From the NCBI GenBank assembly GCA_038239145.1, contig JBBSFB010000005.1, positions 67,491 through 131,490 of the forward strand: a stretch of DNA of 64,000 nt, given 5' to 3'. The notes under the pieces are model-generated. The model did not search any database, was not told where the DNA came from, and saw only the letters and a program-made list of their open reading frames with translations. Each line of letters begins with the position of its first letter. The stretch's first letter is position 1. The position numbers were made by a program, and so were the translations under genes. This stretch comes from PALSA-610 sp038239145. Its GTDB lineage: Bacteria; Actinomycetota; Acidimicrobiia; IMCC26256; PALSA-610. Of this stretch, positions 48,342 to 55,676 are shown piece after piece.

Positions 48342-49022
48342 TCATCGGGGAATCCGACTCCGGCCTGACTGGCGATGCGTGAGGCCGTTGATGATGAGGT
48401 CGGTGAACCGATCGACGTGTTCGTCGAACGATGTCGGAGTTCGGGAAAGCATCGAATCCAACGAGACGAACTTGGATTGCAGTTCGACGAGGCCTTGCAT
48501 CGTGCTCCAGCACAGACGCGCCACGTCCTGAACAGGGAGATCAGCGTTGTAGCGATCGGCAATCGCCGCAACCGTGGCCTCGAGCACCCCGTACGCCGCG
48601 AGGCCCGCGTCGGCGAGGGCCGGGTCGTCGGCGGACAGAACGTCGTCGCGGAACATCACGTCACAATGCGCCGGGTGCTCGATCGCGACGCGGACGTAGC
48701 CGCGGCCGATGGCCTTCAGCCGCTCGATCGGGTCGTCGATGCCTGCGCCGGACCTCACGAGTTCGTCGTGCAGAGTGTGGAAGCCTTCGATCGCCACCGC
48801 GGTCAGCAGCCCGCGGACGTCACCGAAGTGATAGCCCGGCGCCGCGTGGGAGACGCCGGCGCGTCGTGCGACTTCTCGCAGGCTGAACCCATTGAGGCCT
48901 TTGTCCAGGATCACCTCGACGGCTGCGGCACGCAGCACGTTCGGCAGGTTGCCGTGATGGTACGTAGCCGGGAGCGGCGGCTCAGGAGGGACAGCGCGTG
49001 GCATGACACCAGTATGGCGCAC
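48342..49022 (-). CDS. TetR-family regulator of the adjacent exporter (226 aa)
   Basis: The helix-turn-helix reads HGNLPNVLRAAAVEVILDKG, then GFSLREVARRAGVSHAAPGY and the HFGDVRGLLTAVA cap. The C-terminal domain is the TetR_C_33/WHG-like type (EHPAHCDVMFRDDVLS). ATG at 49022 or 49004. It is divergent from the MFS exporter with an inverted repeat overlapping the exporter promoter (49050-49078), giving the classic drug-pump repressor arrangement. Confidence 0.9.
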   Translation of the reverse strand: MRHTGVMPRAVPPEPPLPATYHHGNLPNVLRAAAVEVILDKGLNGFSLREVARRAGVSHAAPGYHFGDVRGLLTAVAIEGFHTLHDELVRSGAGIDDPIERLKAIGRGYVRVAIEHPAHCDVMFRDDVLSADDPALADAGLAAYGVLEATVAAIADRYNADLPVQDVARLCWSTMQGLVELQSKFVSLDSMLSRTPTSFDEHVDRFTDLIINGLTHRQSGRSRIPR

Positions 49023-49025
49023 ATC

Positions 49026-49054
49026 TTGACATCGTCACGATCAATCCTTACAGT
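49026..49054 (+). promoter_or_regulatory. Consensus-like promoter giving a near-leaderless MFS transcript
   Basis: TTGACA at 49026-49031, 17 nt, then TACAGT at 49049-49054. Transcription would start about 7 nt later, at or next to the ATG at 49062, so the mRNA should have almost no leader and no Shine-Dalgarno site. Confidence 0.65.
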
Positions 49055-49078
49055 GTCAATCATGCTGGCTGACACTGT
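49050..49078. promoter_or_regulatory. Perfect 9-bp inverted repeat, TetR operator over the MFS start
   Basis: ACAGTGTCA and TGACACTGT are perfect complements separated by 11 nt. The repeat covers the -10 box and the start codon of the MFS gene, so a bound TetR protein would block transcription directly. It lies between the TetR gene (49022) and the exporter. Confidence 0.8.
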
Positions 49079-50699
49079 CAAGATCGGTGCGGGAAGTGGG
49101 GCGTCGAGTGCACGGAGGTGGCTGGTTCTGGCCGTCGTGTGTGTCGCCGTGTTCGTCACGACGTTGGACGGTCTTATCGTCAATATCGCCCTGCCGAGCC
49201 TCGCTACGGAGCTCGGCGCGACGACACGTCAGCTGCAGTGGATCGTCGACGCGTATCTGCTCGTCTTCACCGGATCGCTGCTCGCCGCCGGGGGTCTCGG
49301 TGATCGTTTCGGGCGACGGCGAACCCTCGTGATCGGCCTGGCACTCTTCGGCGCGACGTCGGTCTATGCGGGCTCGGTGGGGACTCCCGCCGCATTGATC
49401 GGCGCGAGGGCGCTGATGGGCGTCGGAGCGGCCGCGATCTTTCCGGCCACGCTGGCGATCATCACCAACGTGTTCACGGACAGTCGCGAACGCGCGAAGG
49501 CGATCGGGATCTGGAGTGCCGTAAGTGGCATCGGCGTCGCGGCCGGCCCGATCGCAGGCGGCTGGCTGCTCGAACACTTCTGGTGGGGGTCGATCTTCTA
49601 CGTCAACATTCCCGTGGTCATCCTCGCCATCGCCGCAGCATTCGCGTTCGTGCCGGAATCGAAAGACGCGCACACCCCTCGGCTCGACCGGATCGGGTTG
49701 GCCCTTTCGATCGCCTCCATCGGTGCGCTCGTGTTCACCATCATCGAGGCACCCGAGCTTGGTTGGCTCAGCTCGTCCACTCTCGCCGGGTTCGCCATCG
49801 CGCTCGCTCTCGTCGCAGCGTTCGTCACCTGGGAGCTGCGGGTCGAGCACCCGTTGCTCCCCGTCCGCATCTTCGAGAACATGCGATTCAGCGCAGCGAG
49901 TGTCTCGGTCACCTCCGCATTCTTTGCGCTGTTCGGATTCGTATTCCTGATCACCCAGTACTTCCAACTGATCCGCAACTACACGCCCTTGCAGGCCGGC
50001 GTTCGAACACTGCCCGTCGCCGTCTCGATCGCGCTCGCCTCCGTGCTGTCACCGTTGCTCGTCCATCGCATCGGGACCAAGCTCGTCGTCGCCGGTGGTC
50101 TCGCGTCGATGTCGATCGGATTCCTGTGGGTATCGACGGCGTCGGCCGCCACCCCATACCTCGAGATCGTCGGCCAAATGATCCTCCTCGGCGCAGGGCT
50201 CGGTGCGACCACCGCACCCGCAACCGAGTCGATCATGGGATCGCTGGCGCTCGACAACGCGGGGATCGGGTCCGCGGTCAACGACACCACCCGCGAGCTC
50301 GGCGGCACCCTCGGCGTCGCCGTCGTCGGCTCTGTGTTCACGTCCATCTACATCAGCAAACTCGCCCGCGGCACGGTGTTCAACTCACTCCCCCCTGGCG
50401 CACAAGCCCTGAGCAAAGGCTCCGTTGCTGCCGCCGGCCGTGTCGCTCCCCAGTTCGGTCCTCGAGCAGGTGCATTCATCACCGAGGTCAGCAACGCGTT
50501 TTTGTCCGGCTTGGCAGTGTCGTGCATCGTGGTCGCCGGCGTCGCCGCCGCAGGATCGCTGTTCGCGCTCCGCTACCTCCCTGCACGAGCGACCAAGGCG
50601 ACACCCAAGCCACAACCAGCCAACGCGACGGCGCCGTTACTTCACGTGGAGGGTCTTGGCGGCGTGGTTGGCCGCGGCGGGGCCGGCGAGCAATCGTAG
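49062..50699 (+). CDS. MFS drug/H+ antiporter, DHA2 (14-helix) family (545 aa)
   Basis: The first helices contain TTLDGLIVNIALPSLATELG (motif with the membrane Asp) and WIVDAYLLVFTGSLLAAGGL; GDRFGRRRTLVIGLALFGA is motif A, and GIGVAAGPIAGGWLLEHFWW motif C, diagnostic of exporters. Fourteen hydrophobic segments can be counted, as in EmrB/QacA-type pumps. The C-terminus is polar (TKATPKPQPANATAPLL). Its promoter and the TetR operator at 49050 overlap its start. Its end overlaps the antisense TetR gene by 63 nt. Substrate unknown. Confidence 0.93.
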   Translation: MLADTVKIGAGSGASSARRWLVLAVVCVAVFVTTLDGLIVNIALPSLATELGATTRQLQWIVDAYLLVFTGSLLAAGGLGDRFGRRRTLVIGLALFGATSVYAGSVGTPAALIGARALMGVGAAAIFPATLAIITNVFTDSRERAKAIGIWSAVSGIGVAAGPIAGGWLLEHFWWGSIFYVNIPVVILAIAAAFAFVPESKDAHTPRLDRIGLALSIASIGALVFTIIEAPELGWLSSSTLAGFAIALALVAAFVTWELRVEHPLLPVRIFENMRFSAASVSVTSAFFALFGFVFLITQYFQLIRNYTPLQAGVRTLPVAVSIALASVLSPLLVHRIGTKLVVAGGLASMSIGFLWVSTASAATPYLEIVGQMILLGAGLGATTAPATESIMGSLALDNAGIGSAVNDTTRELGGTLGVAVVGSVFTSIYISKLARGTVFNSLPPGAQALSKGSVAAAGRVAPQFGPRAGAFITEVSNAFLSGLAVSCIVVAGVAAAGSLFALRYLPARATKATPKPQPANATAPLLHVEGLGGVVGRGGAGEQS

Positions 50700-51173
50700 A
50701 AGCAGGAGGCCGTCGACGAGCGCAATGGCCGCGGCCGCTTCGGCGCGTCGACGTGCGGGGGTGCCTTCGAGGCATGTGGCCAGCCACTGGAGCCAGGCGT
50801 CCACCAACTGCGGTACGAGGGTGCGGTACGGCTCTCGTCCCGCGGCCGCCAAACCGTTCGCCTCGAAAAAGAGCGCGAAGATCGCATCGACGTTCCGTCG
50901 ACTCAGAACGGGCCACGCGGCTCGGGCGAGTTCGAGATGGTCGGCTGCGGGTTCGCGGAACGCCTCGCTGAGCGCCTGTTGCAGCCGGACCCCTACGGCA
51001 AACATCACCTCGGTGATGAGATCGCTCTTCGTCGGGAAGTAGTACACGATGATCCGGTCGCTCACCCCGAGCCGATTCGCCACGCGACCAAACGTCAGCT
51101 GACTCAACCCGCCGTCGAACGCAGTGTCGAGCGCGCCACCCAAGAGTTCCTCTTTGGTGTGCTTGTGACCCAT
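50637..51173 (-). CDS. TetR-family regulator (178 aa)
   Basis: HTH domain: HTKEELLGGALDTAFDGG, LTFGRVANRLGVSDRIIVYY and FPTKSDLITEVMFAVG. The remainder is a compact helical ligand domain ending AANHAAKTLHVK. ATG at 51173. The two palindromes at 51196-51235 lie directly upstream, between it and the divergent LEH-like/hydrolase pair, which it should control together with itself. Its 3' end overlaps the MFS gene on the opposite strand, a convergent overlap that could matter for expression of both. Confidence 0.9.
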   Translation of the reverse strand: MGHKHTKEELLGGALDTAFDGGLSQLTFGRVANRLGVSDRIIVYYFPTKSDLITEVMFAVGVRLQQALSEAFREPAADHLELARAAWPVLSRRNVDAIFALFFEANGLAAAGREPYRTLVPQLVDAWLQWLATCLEGTPARRRAEAAAAIALVDGLLLLRLLAGPAAANHAAKTLHVK

Positions 51174-51195
51174 GCCGAGACAAATTGTACTTGAT

Positions 51196-51211
51196 TGTAG
51201 TGATCGCTACA
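51196..51211. promoter_or_regulatory. TetR operator site 1
   Basis: TGTAGTGATCGCTACA is palindromic at 14 of 16 positions. It lies 23 nt upstream of the TetR start and 25 nt (centre to centre) from a second site with the same GTAGTGATC half-site. Confidence 0.75.
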
Positions 51212-51221
51212 TTTACGATTC

Positions 51222-51235
51222 GTAGTGATCACTAC
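51222..51235. promoter_or_regulatory. TetR operator site 2
   Basis: GTAGTGATCACTAC is a perfect 14-bp palindrome, 25 nt upstream of the LEH-like gene start (51260). Together with site 1 it gives two co-oriented binding positions between the divergent genes. Confidence 0.8.
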
Positions 51236-51259
51236 AACCCACGTCGGACGGAGTTCCGG

Positions 51260-51706
51260 ATGACCGAACACGCGACCGCACCGCGGCAGCTCGTCGAGGC
51301 GTTTCTCGAAGCCTTCGTCGCCACGGACTTCGACACGGCGTTGGCCGACATCGCTGACGACGCCGAGTACACGAACGTCCCGATGGGAACCGTCCGGGGC
51401 CCCGCCGGGGTGCGCGAGCTGCTCGAGCCCTTCCTCGCTCCAACTCATGAGAACGAGTTCGTCATCCTGCGCCGGGCTGATGCGGGCGCGGCCGTCTTCC
51501 TCGAGCGCGTGGATCGTCATCGCCTCGATCACGGCTGGCAGGAGTTGCCGGTCAACCGCGTGTTCGAGGTACACGACGGCAAGATCACGGTGCGGCGCGA
51601 CTACTTCGACCTCGGGACCGCCGCGAGAATCATGACCCCAGCGAACCGTGACCGCTCCGTTGCGGAATCGAGCGACGGATACATCGCCATCCGGGGGGTT
51701 CGATGA
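51260..51706 (+). CDS. Limonene-1,2-epoxide-hydrolase-like (NTF2-fold) protein (148 aa)
   Basis: NTF2/SnoaL-like fold: VEAFLEAFVATDFDTALADI, NVPMGTVRGPAGVRELLEPF and GWQELPVNRVFEVHDGKITV with the RRDYFD end. The ELPV..VFEV segment and DYFD Asp match the limonene epoxide hydrolase group, whose Asp-Arg-Asp triad opens epoxides; the first Asp and Arg (DRH) are plausible here. The ATG at 51260 is preceded by the operator pair. Its stop overlaps the start of the alpha/beta hydrolase by 4 nt (ATGA), so the two are translationally coupled and probably act on one substrate. Confidence 0.8.
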   Translation: MTEHATAPRQLVEAFLEAFVATDFDTALADIADDAEYTNVPMGTVRGPAGVRELLEPFLAPTHENEFVILRRADAGAAVFLERVDRHRLDHGWQELPVNRVFEVHDGKITVRRDYFDLGTAARIMTPANRDRSVAESSDGYIAIRGVR

Positions 51707-52584
51707 CCACACTGACCCGAGCCGCTGCGGCCGACATATTTCGCCGGGAGCCCGACCGGTTCCTCGACGTCGGAGCGGGCGAAGTTGCCTACCGTCGCGT
51801 CGGCTCCGGACCCGATGTGTTGTTCATCCACGGCTGGCCCGTGAGCGGAGCGACTTTTCGCACACTCCTGCCGTACCTTTCCGAGCAGGTGACCTGCCAC
51901 GTCATCGATCTCCCCGGGTCGGGCTCGAGTCGGTTCACCGTCGATACGGCGCTGACCGTGCAGCAGCACATCCAGACCGTCCGGCGAGTGTTGGACCTCC
52001 TCGAACTGGATGACGTGGCAGTGGTCGCGCACGACAGTGGCGGACTGATCGCGCGACACGCGTTGGCCGGCGACCCGCGCGTGCGCGCGATGGGACTCAT
52101 CGATACCGAGCAACCACGCGGCTTGAGTTGGCGGTTCCGGTTGTTTCTGTCGGTGCGTCGCGTTCCAGGTATCAGCACGGCGCTCGGCTGGGTCACCGGC
52201 CAACGGCGCATTCGCCGCAGCCCGTTCGTGTTGGGTGACGCGTTCGCGGACGCGTCATTGCTCGACGGCGAGTTCGACGAGTTCTTCCTCGAGCCGCTGC
52301 ACGAGATGCCGGCCCGTCGCGACGCAGCGATCCAAGTCCTGCGCAGCTTCGACCCGCAGCACGTGCGCGATCTCGCCGAGGTTCACAGCCGGATCCGCAT
52401 TCCCGTCCTTCTCGTTTGGGGCGCCGAGGACCGGTTCTTCCCACTCGAATGGGCCAAAGACATGCTCGAGACGTTCCCCGATGCACGATTGGAATCCGTG
52501 GAAGGTGCAGGCCTCTTCTCCCACGAGGAGCGGCCGGCCGAAGTAGCTCGCGCGCTGCTCCCGATCCTCCTCTCGACGACCTGA
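51703..52584 (+). CDS. Alpha/beta hydrolase, epoxide hydrolase/haloalkane-dehalogenase type (293 aa)
   Basis: LFIHGWPVSGATFRTLLPYL contains the HGxP oxyanion motif; AVVAHDSGGLIARHALAG is the nucleophile elbow with Asp in place of Ser, as in epoxide hydrolases and dehalogenases; WGAEDRFFPLEWAK carries the acid residue and GLFSHEERPAEVA the catalytic His. The Asp nucleophile with an LEH-like partner gene directly upstream suggests a two-enzyme epoxide-processing unit under the TetR at 50637 (inference). Length is normal for the family. Confidence 0.88.
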   Translation: MTTLTRAAAADIFRREPDRFLDVGAGEVAYRRVGSGPDVLFIHGWPVSGATFRTLLPYLSEQVTCHVIDLPGSGSSRFTVDTALTVQQHIQTVRRVLDLLELDDVAVVAHDSGGLIARHALAGDPRVRAMGLIDTEQPRGLSWRFRLFLSVRRVPGISTALGWVTGQRRIRRSPFVLGDAFADASLLDGEFDEFFLEPLHEMPARRDAAIQVLRSFDPQHVRDLAEVHSRIRIPVLLVWGAEDRFFPLEWAKDMLETFPDARLESVEGAGLFSHEERPAEVARALLPILLSTT

Positions 52585-52723
52585 TCACGCGCCGGCAAGG
52601 TGCGGGCCGATCGTTCGTGATCCACTCCCGCTCATACGGTTCGCAACGCCACGGTAGGGACATCGAACGGCAGGCATCAGCCGGCGAACGCGCCGATCAG
52701 GACGGCCGAGGCGGGTGGCTCCG

Positions 52724-53075
52724 TCACCGGAGCGGATTGGATCCGGCCAACCCGAGCAGCTCGGCACTCGTGTAGAGCCGGCGCGGCCGGCCCGGTCCGG
52801 TCGGCTGCACGGTCCCGCGGAGCCGCCGCGCACCCTGACGGGCGGTGACGTCGCGAGTGAAAGACGACGCACCTGGACCAACGCGATGAGGATCCGCCCG
52901 ACGCGGCCGTTGCCGTCGGCGAAGGGCCGGATCACCTCGAACTAGGCGTGCGCGACCGCAGCCTGCGTCACCGGGTCGCCGTCTGTGCTACTGACGTACA
53001 GGACCAGATCGTCGAGAAGGTCGGGCAGATACTCGGGCGGTGGGGTGACTAGGTGCGATCCCTCGACACCGCGCT
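52724..53075 (-). pseudogene. Fic-domain protein, truncated copy with nonsense mutation and internal deletion
   Basis: The minus strand reads HLVTPPPEYLPDLLDDLV, then VTQAAVAHA followed by TAG where the sister copy at 62058 has Gln (CAG), then FEVIRPFADGNGRVGRILIA (the Fic catalytic motif HPFxxGNGRxxR with the His already Arg). After SLATSPPVR the central part is missing and the C-terminal end follows directly (GRPRRLYTSAELLGLAGSNP). Nonsense, loss of the catalytic His and deletion together make it dead. The close similarity to the sister copy suggests duplication within this genome. Confidence 0.8.
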
Positions 53076-53082
53076 CGGTCCT

Positions 53083-54132
53083 TCACGGTGACGTCTCGTT
53101 GCGCCGGTCGGTGGCGCGAAGGAATTCGAGTCCGAGCGCAAGGATGCCCGCAGTGAGCATCGACATCTCGTCCAGCTGGAGCGCGAGTGCTTGCAGACCG
53201 ACGATGATCGAGGTGGCTGGAACGTCGCGCGCGATCAGGTAGGTCCGGAGCCAAGCGAGGAACTCCGTAAACACTGAGGCATCATCGACCAGCTGCGCGG
53301 CGGCCACGAACCGCACGATGAACTCAAGATCCTCGCGCGTGCGGGTGAGCTGGCGCGCGTCGTAGGCGGCCAGGGCGGGAAACCGTTCCGAGAGTGCAAC
53401 GAATGCCGACTCGGCGAGCTCACCCGCGCGTGCGTCGAGGTCGAGTGCCACAAGGTCAACGGTCACCGAGTTCAGCGGCGGCGGCCCGTGTTCACGCCAA
53501 CCATTCAACACGGACGTGGCGGAGGCAAGATCGTCGGCCCAGGCGTCGGCCCCGAGCCGCGTCGCCCGGGCTGGAGTGTGACCGAGCGCGTGACCGCCGG
53601 CTATGACCGGAACGCCTTCGGCGTGGGCCGCGTCGGCCAGCCGCGCGACTCCGTTGAACGTGAGTGCAATGGTGCACGACACCGCCAGGGCGTCCGGATG
53701 GTGGCGGGCGAGGAAGCGGCCGACGTGCTCAGCGGGAGTCGACGAACCCAGGAAGGAGACGGTAAACCCTGCACCGCGGAGCAGGTTCGCGAACATGTGC
53801 GAAGGAAGCGCGTGCCAGTCGCGCTCGGCGCACGCAACGACGACGCGACCGCGCTCGGCCTCGTGGGTGACGCTCGAGTCGAGCGTCTCGAGCGCGTGCA
53901 CGGCCGACTCGATGACGCCGCTGACGAGATGCTCGTCGACGACTGTCCAGTCGTTTCGAAGCCACCGCTCGCCGACCTCGCGCTGCGCCGCGGCGAGGAG
54001 GTCGACGAGGATGACCCGCTCTGCGACTCCCTCGTCGAGCAGGCCCAATGTCACCCGCACCGCAGCCTTTGTATCGCCGGCCCGCGCCAGGTCGAGGAAG
54101 GGTGCCACCAACTCGGCCGGCGTCGCGCTCAT
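53083..54132 (-). CDS. Cobalamin-binding (B12) sensor-type protein (349 aa)
   Basis: Residues 5-85 form a B12-binding-2 helical cap (DLLAAAQREVGERWLRNDW, VVDEHLVSGVIESAV). Residues 95-215 are the B12-binding Rossmann domain: VACAERDWHALPSHMFANLL carries the Asp-x-His motif of the lower ligand (DxHxxG with the Gly replaced by Pro), followed by FLGSSTPAEHVGRF and VIAGGHALGH. About 130 C-terminal residues are helical (ALALQLDEMSMLTAGILAL) and unassigned. No methyltransferase domain is present, so it is a sensor rather than an enzyme; light-sensing B12 proteins such as CarH and LitR share these two domains. Coupled to the diguanylate cyclase by a 4-nt overlap. Confidence 0.85.
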   Translation of the reverse strand: MSATPAELVAPFLDLARAGDTKAAVRVTLGLLDEGVAERVILVDLLAAAQREVGERWLRNDWTVVDEHLVSGVIESAVHALETLDSSVTHEAERGRVVVACAERDWHALPSHMFANLLRGAGFTVSFLGSSTPAEHVGRFLARHHPDALAVSCTIALTFNGVARLADAAHAEGVPVIAGGHALGHTPARATRLGADAWADDLASATSVLNGWREHGPPPLNSVTVDLVALDLDARAGELAESAFVALSERFPALAAYDARQLTRTREDLEFIVRFVAAAQLVDDASVFTEFLAWLRTYLIARDVPATSIIVGLQALALQLDEMSMLTAGILALGLEFLRATDRRNETSP

Positions 54133-54983
54133 AACGGGCCGAAGTCCTGGTCGCCGGCCCGACACCATTGGTTTCGTCCCGAACTCTTGGCCAGGTACAT
54201 GGCGCGGTCGGCCGCGGCGAGGATCGCCGCGGAGTCTGCCCCCGCTTCGACCACCGCGATGCCGGCCGAGAACGTGATCTCGAGCGGTCGGCGGAGCTCC
54301 CACTTCGAACGGAGGCGCGTCAGAAACGCATCTGGGTCGGCGTCACCCGAGAGCACGACGACGAACTCTTCGCCGCCCCAGCGGCCGGCGCGATCACGCC
54401 CTCGGGTTTCGTCGGCGAGCGTCTTGCCGAATGCACGCAGCACGCGGTCGCCCGCATCGTGGCCCTCGGTGTCGTTGACCTGTTTGAAGAAATCGAGATC
54501 GAGCATGACTACGACCTCGCCGGGGACGAGCCGCCCGAGGAAGCGCCCGAGACTGCGGCGATTGGGGAGACCCGTCAACACGTCGATCGCGGCGTCCTCC
54601 GCGAATCGCTCCGCCTCGCCGGCGAGCGCAACTGCTCGATGCGCGTCCTCGACGAACGCCGGAATGTGGCGCTCGAGCAGCATCATCGCGACACTCGACC
54701 TCGGGGCGAACGGCAGCTCCGGCTCGCCCGCGCCGAACGACACGTCGATCGGGAGCGCGCCAGCCCCGCCATCCTTGGCCAGAACTGTCGATCCGCCCAG
54801 CTCCGCAATGAGATCGCGTGCCACGGATCTCGCGTCGGCGCACGACTTGATCCAGAGGAGTCGCCTGGTTGCCTCGAGCAAGACCTCCCCTACTGCCCAC
54901 GGCGCCATCAGCACATCGTCGACAGGAGGAACGGCCCCGGTCGTGTCGTCGCGCCCTTCTTCGGCCGCGCCTTCGCTGTTCAC
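54129..54983 (-). CDS. Diguanylate cyclase, GGEEF type (284 aa)
   Basis: Residues 115-275 form a GGDEF domain: DAAIDVLTGLPNRRSLGRFL, VVMLDLDFFKQVNDTEGHDA (DxD metal site) and RWGGEEFVVVLSGD, the intact GGEEF active site. The RxxD inhibitory site is not evident. Residues 20-110 are a small helical/GAF-like sensor part (LLWIKSCADARSVARDLIAE). The GTG at 54983 gives this N-terminus; the frame extends upstream but is Arg-rich. It makes c-di-GMP from two GTP in the cytoplasm. As the first gene, coupled to the B12-binding protein, its output may be tuned by cobalamin or light (inference). Confidence 0.9.
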   Translation of the reverse strand: MNSEGAAEEGRDDTTGAVPPVDDVLMAPWAVGEVLLEATRRLLWIKSCADARSVARDLIAELGGSTVLAKDGGAGALPIDVSFGAGEPELPFAPRSSVAMMLLERHIPAFVEDAHRAVALAGEAERFAEDAAIDVLTGLPNRRSLGRFLGRLVPGEVVVMLDLDFFKQVNDTEGHDAGDRVLRAFGKTLADETRGRDRAGRWGGEEFVVVLSGDADPDAFLTRLRSKWELRRPLEITFSAGIAVVEAGADSAAILAAADRAMYLAKSSGRNQWCRAGDQDFGPL

Positions 54984-55437
54984 ACCCCGCAGACTACGGA
55001 CGCCGGAGGCAACATTTCGACGGCTTCTGCCATCGAACCGTCGACTGCGGTCATTTACTGATGCTTGCGGTGAACCACGCGCGTTGTCGGGACAACCGCA
55101 GGCAGGCACCGTGCTTCGACTTCAGCACCGTCCGCGAAGGACAGACGCGCTTGACGATCTCGGCTGCGGGGTCGGTCGTTGCCGACCTGAAAGGTGTGCC
55201 CGCCCACCGCTGATCCGTCGAGCCGCCGCGCCGCGACAGCTCATGGCTTCCGGTCGTGGCCGAATCGGCACTCATGGCGTGTGGTCGACGTGTCTCCGGG
55301 GAAAGGGGACGTTCGGTCGAGCAACACGGCACCGCTCCCAGCGCGAGGACTTCGTGCTGCCACGTTGCCGGTGACCTTCGGTTGTACGGCACCACATCGG
55401 CGCCATTCGGCGCTACTCGCGCGGCAACGCACAATAA
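54984..55437. other. Intergenic stretch without recognisable gene
   Basis: I see no supported gene here. Open frames on both strands exist, but their translations are Arg/Ser-rich shadows without family features. It holds the promoter region of the cyclase operon and ends at the hairpin at 55438. Confidence 0.5.
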
Positions 55438-55473
55438 CGCAGGAGGCCGGTGAGCGAGCACCGGCCTCCTGCG
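55438..55473 (-). terminator. Strong 15-bp hairpin downstream of the tRNA fragment
   Basis: CGCAGGAGGCCGGTG and CACCGGCCTCCTGCG pair perfectly around AGCGAG. On the minus strand the stem is followed by a short T-rich stretch (TTATTGT). It lies 12 nt beyond the tRNA fragment, where the terminator of an intact tRNA gene would be. Confidence 0.8.
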
Positions 55474-55484
55474 ATTTCAGATTG

Positions 55485-55526
55485 TGGCGGGTGCAGGATT
55501 TGAACCTGCGACCTTCGCGTTATGAA
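55485..55526 (-). pseudogene. 3' half of a tRNA-Met(CAU), truncated in the anticodon loop
   Basis: Minus strand: anticodon loop TTCATAA, variable loop, T-arm with the stem GCAGG/CCTGC and loop TTCAAAT, and the 3' acceptor strand ACCCGCC plus discriminator A. The matching 5' acceptor strand (GGCGGG), D-arm and left anticodon stem are absent from the following 400 nt. The end is therefore a tRNA 3' half with its terminator, broken exactly in the anticodon loop, a common crossover point of tRNA-targeting integrases. CCA is not encoded. Confidence 0.75.
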
Positions 55527-55547
55527 CCGATCAAGTGTCTTGACCTC

Positions 55548-55676
55548 CTATGAACGGCAGAATCCACGGCACGCCGTCGTTGACAGGCGCGACCGCGGCG
55601 CGCAGTGGGTTCGATCTTCGCGACTGGTACCCGTGACGATCGCGATCTTTCCGTCGAGGGGACGCGTGTCGTTCAC
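55548..55676 (-). pseudogene. SDR dehydrogenase, 5' end only
   Basis: GTG at 55676 opens NDTRPLDGKIAIVTGTS, the start of a short-chain dehydrogenase (strand 1 and the first Gly of the TGxxxGxG motif). The next residues should be the rest of the nucleotide motif but the sequence turns to unrelated Arg/Cys-rich text from about 55617 and stops at 55548. The start overlaps the preceding stop codon (GTGA), showing it was the third gene of that operon. The break is close to the tRNA fragment, so one rearrangement probably caused both. Confidence 0.7.

Noticed and set aside
55051..55461. Minus-strand 136-codon open frame near the tRNA fragment
   Set aside because: Composition is Arg/Ser/Cys-rich and it runs through the tRNA terminator hairpin; no family resemblance.
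55485..55526. Intact tRNA gene
   Set aside because: The T-arm and 3' acceptor are complete but no 5' acceptor strand, D-arm or left anticodon stem follows, so it can only be a fragment.
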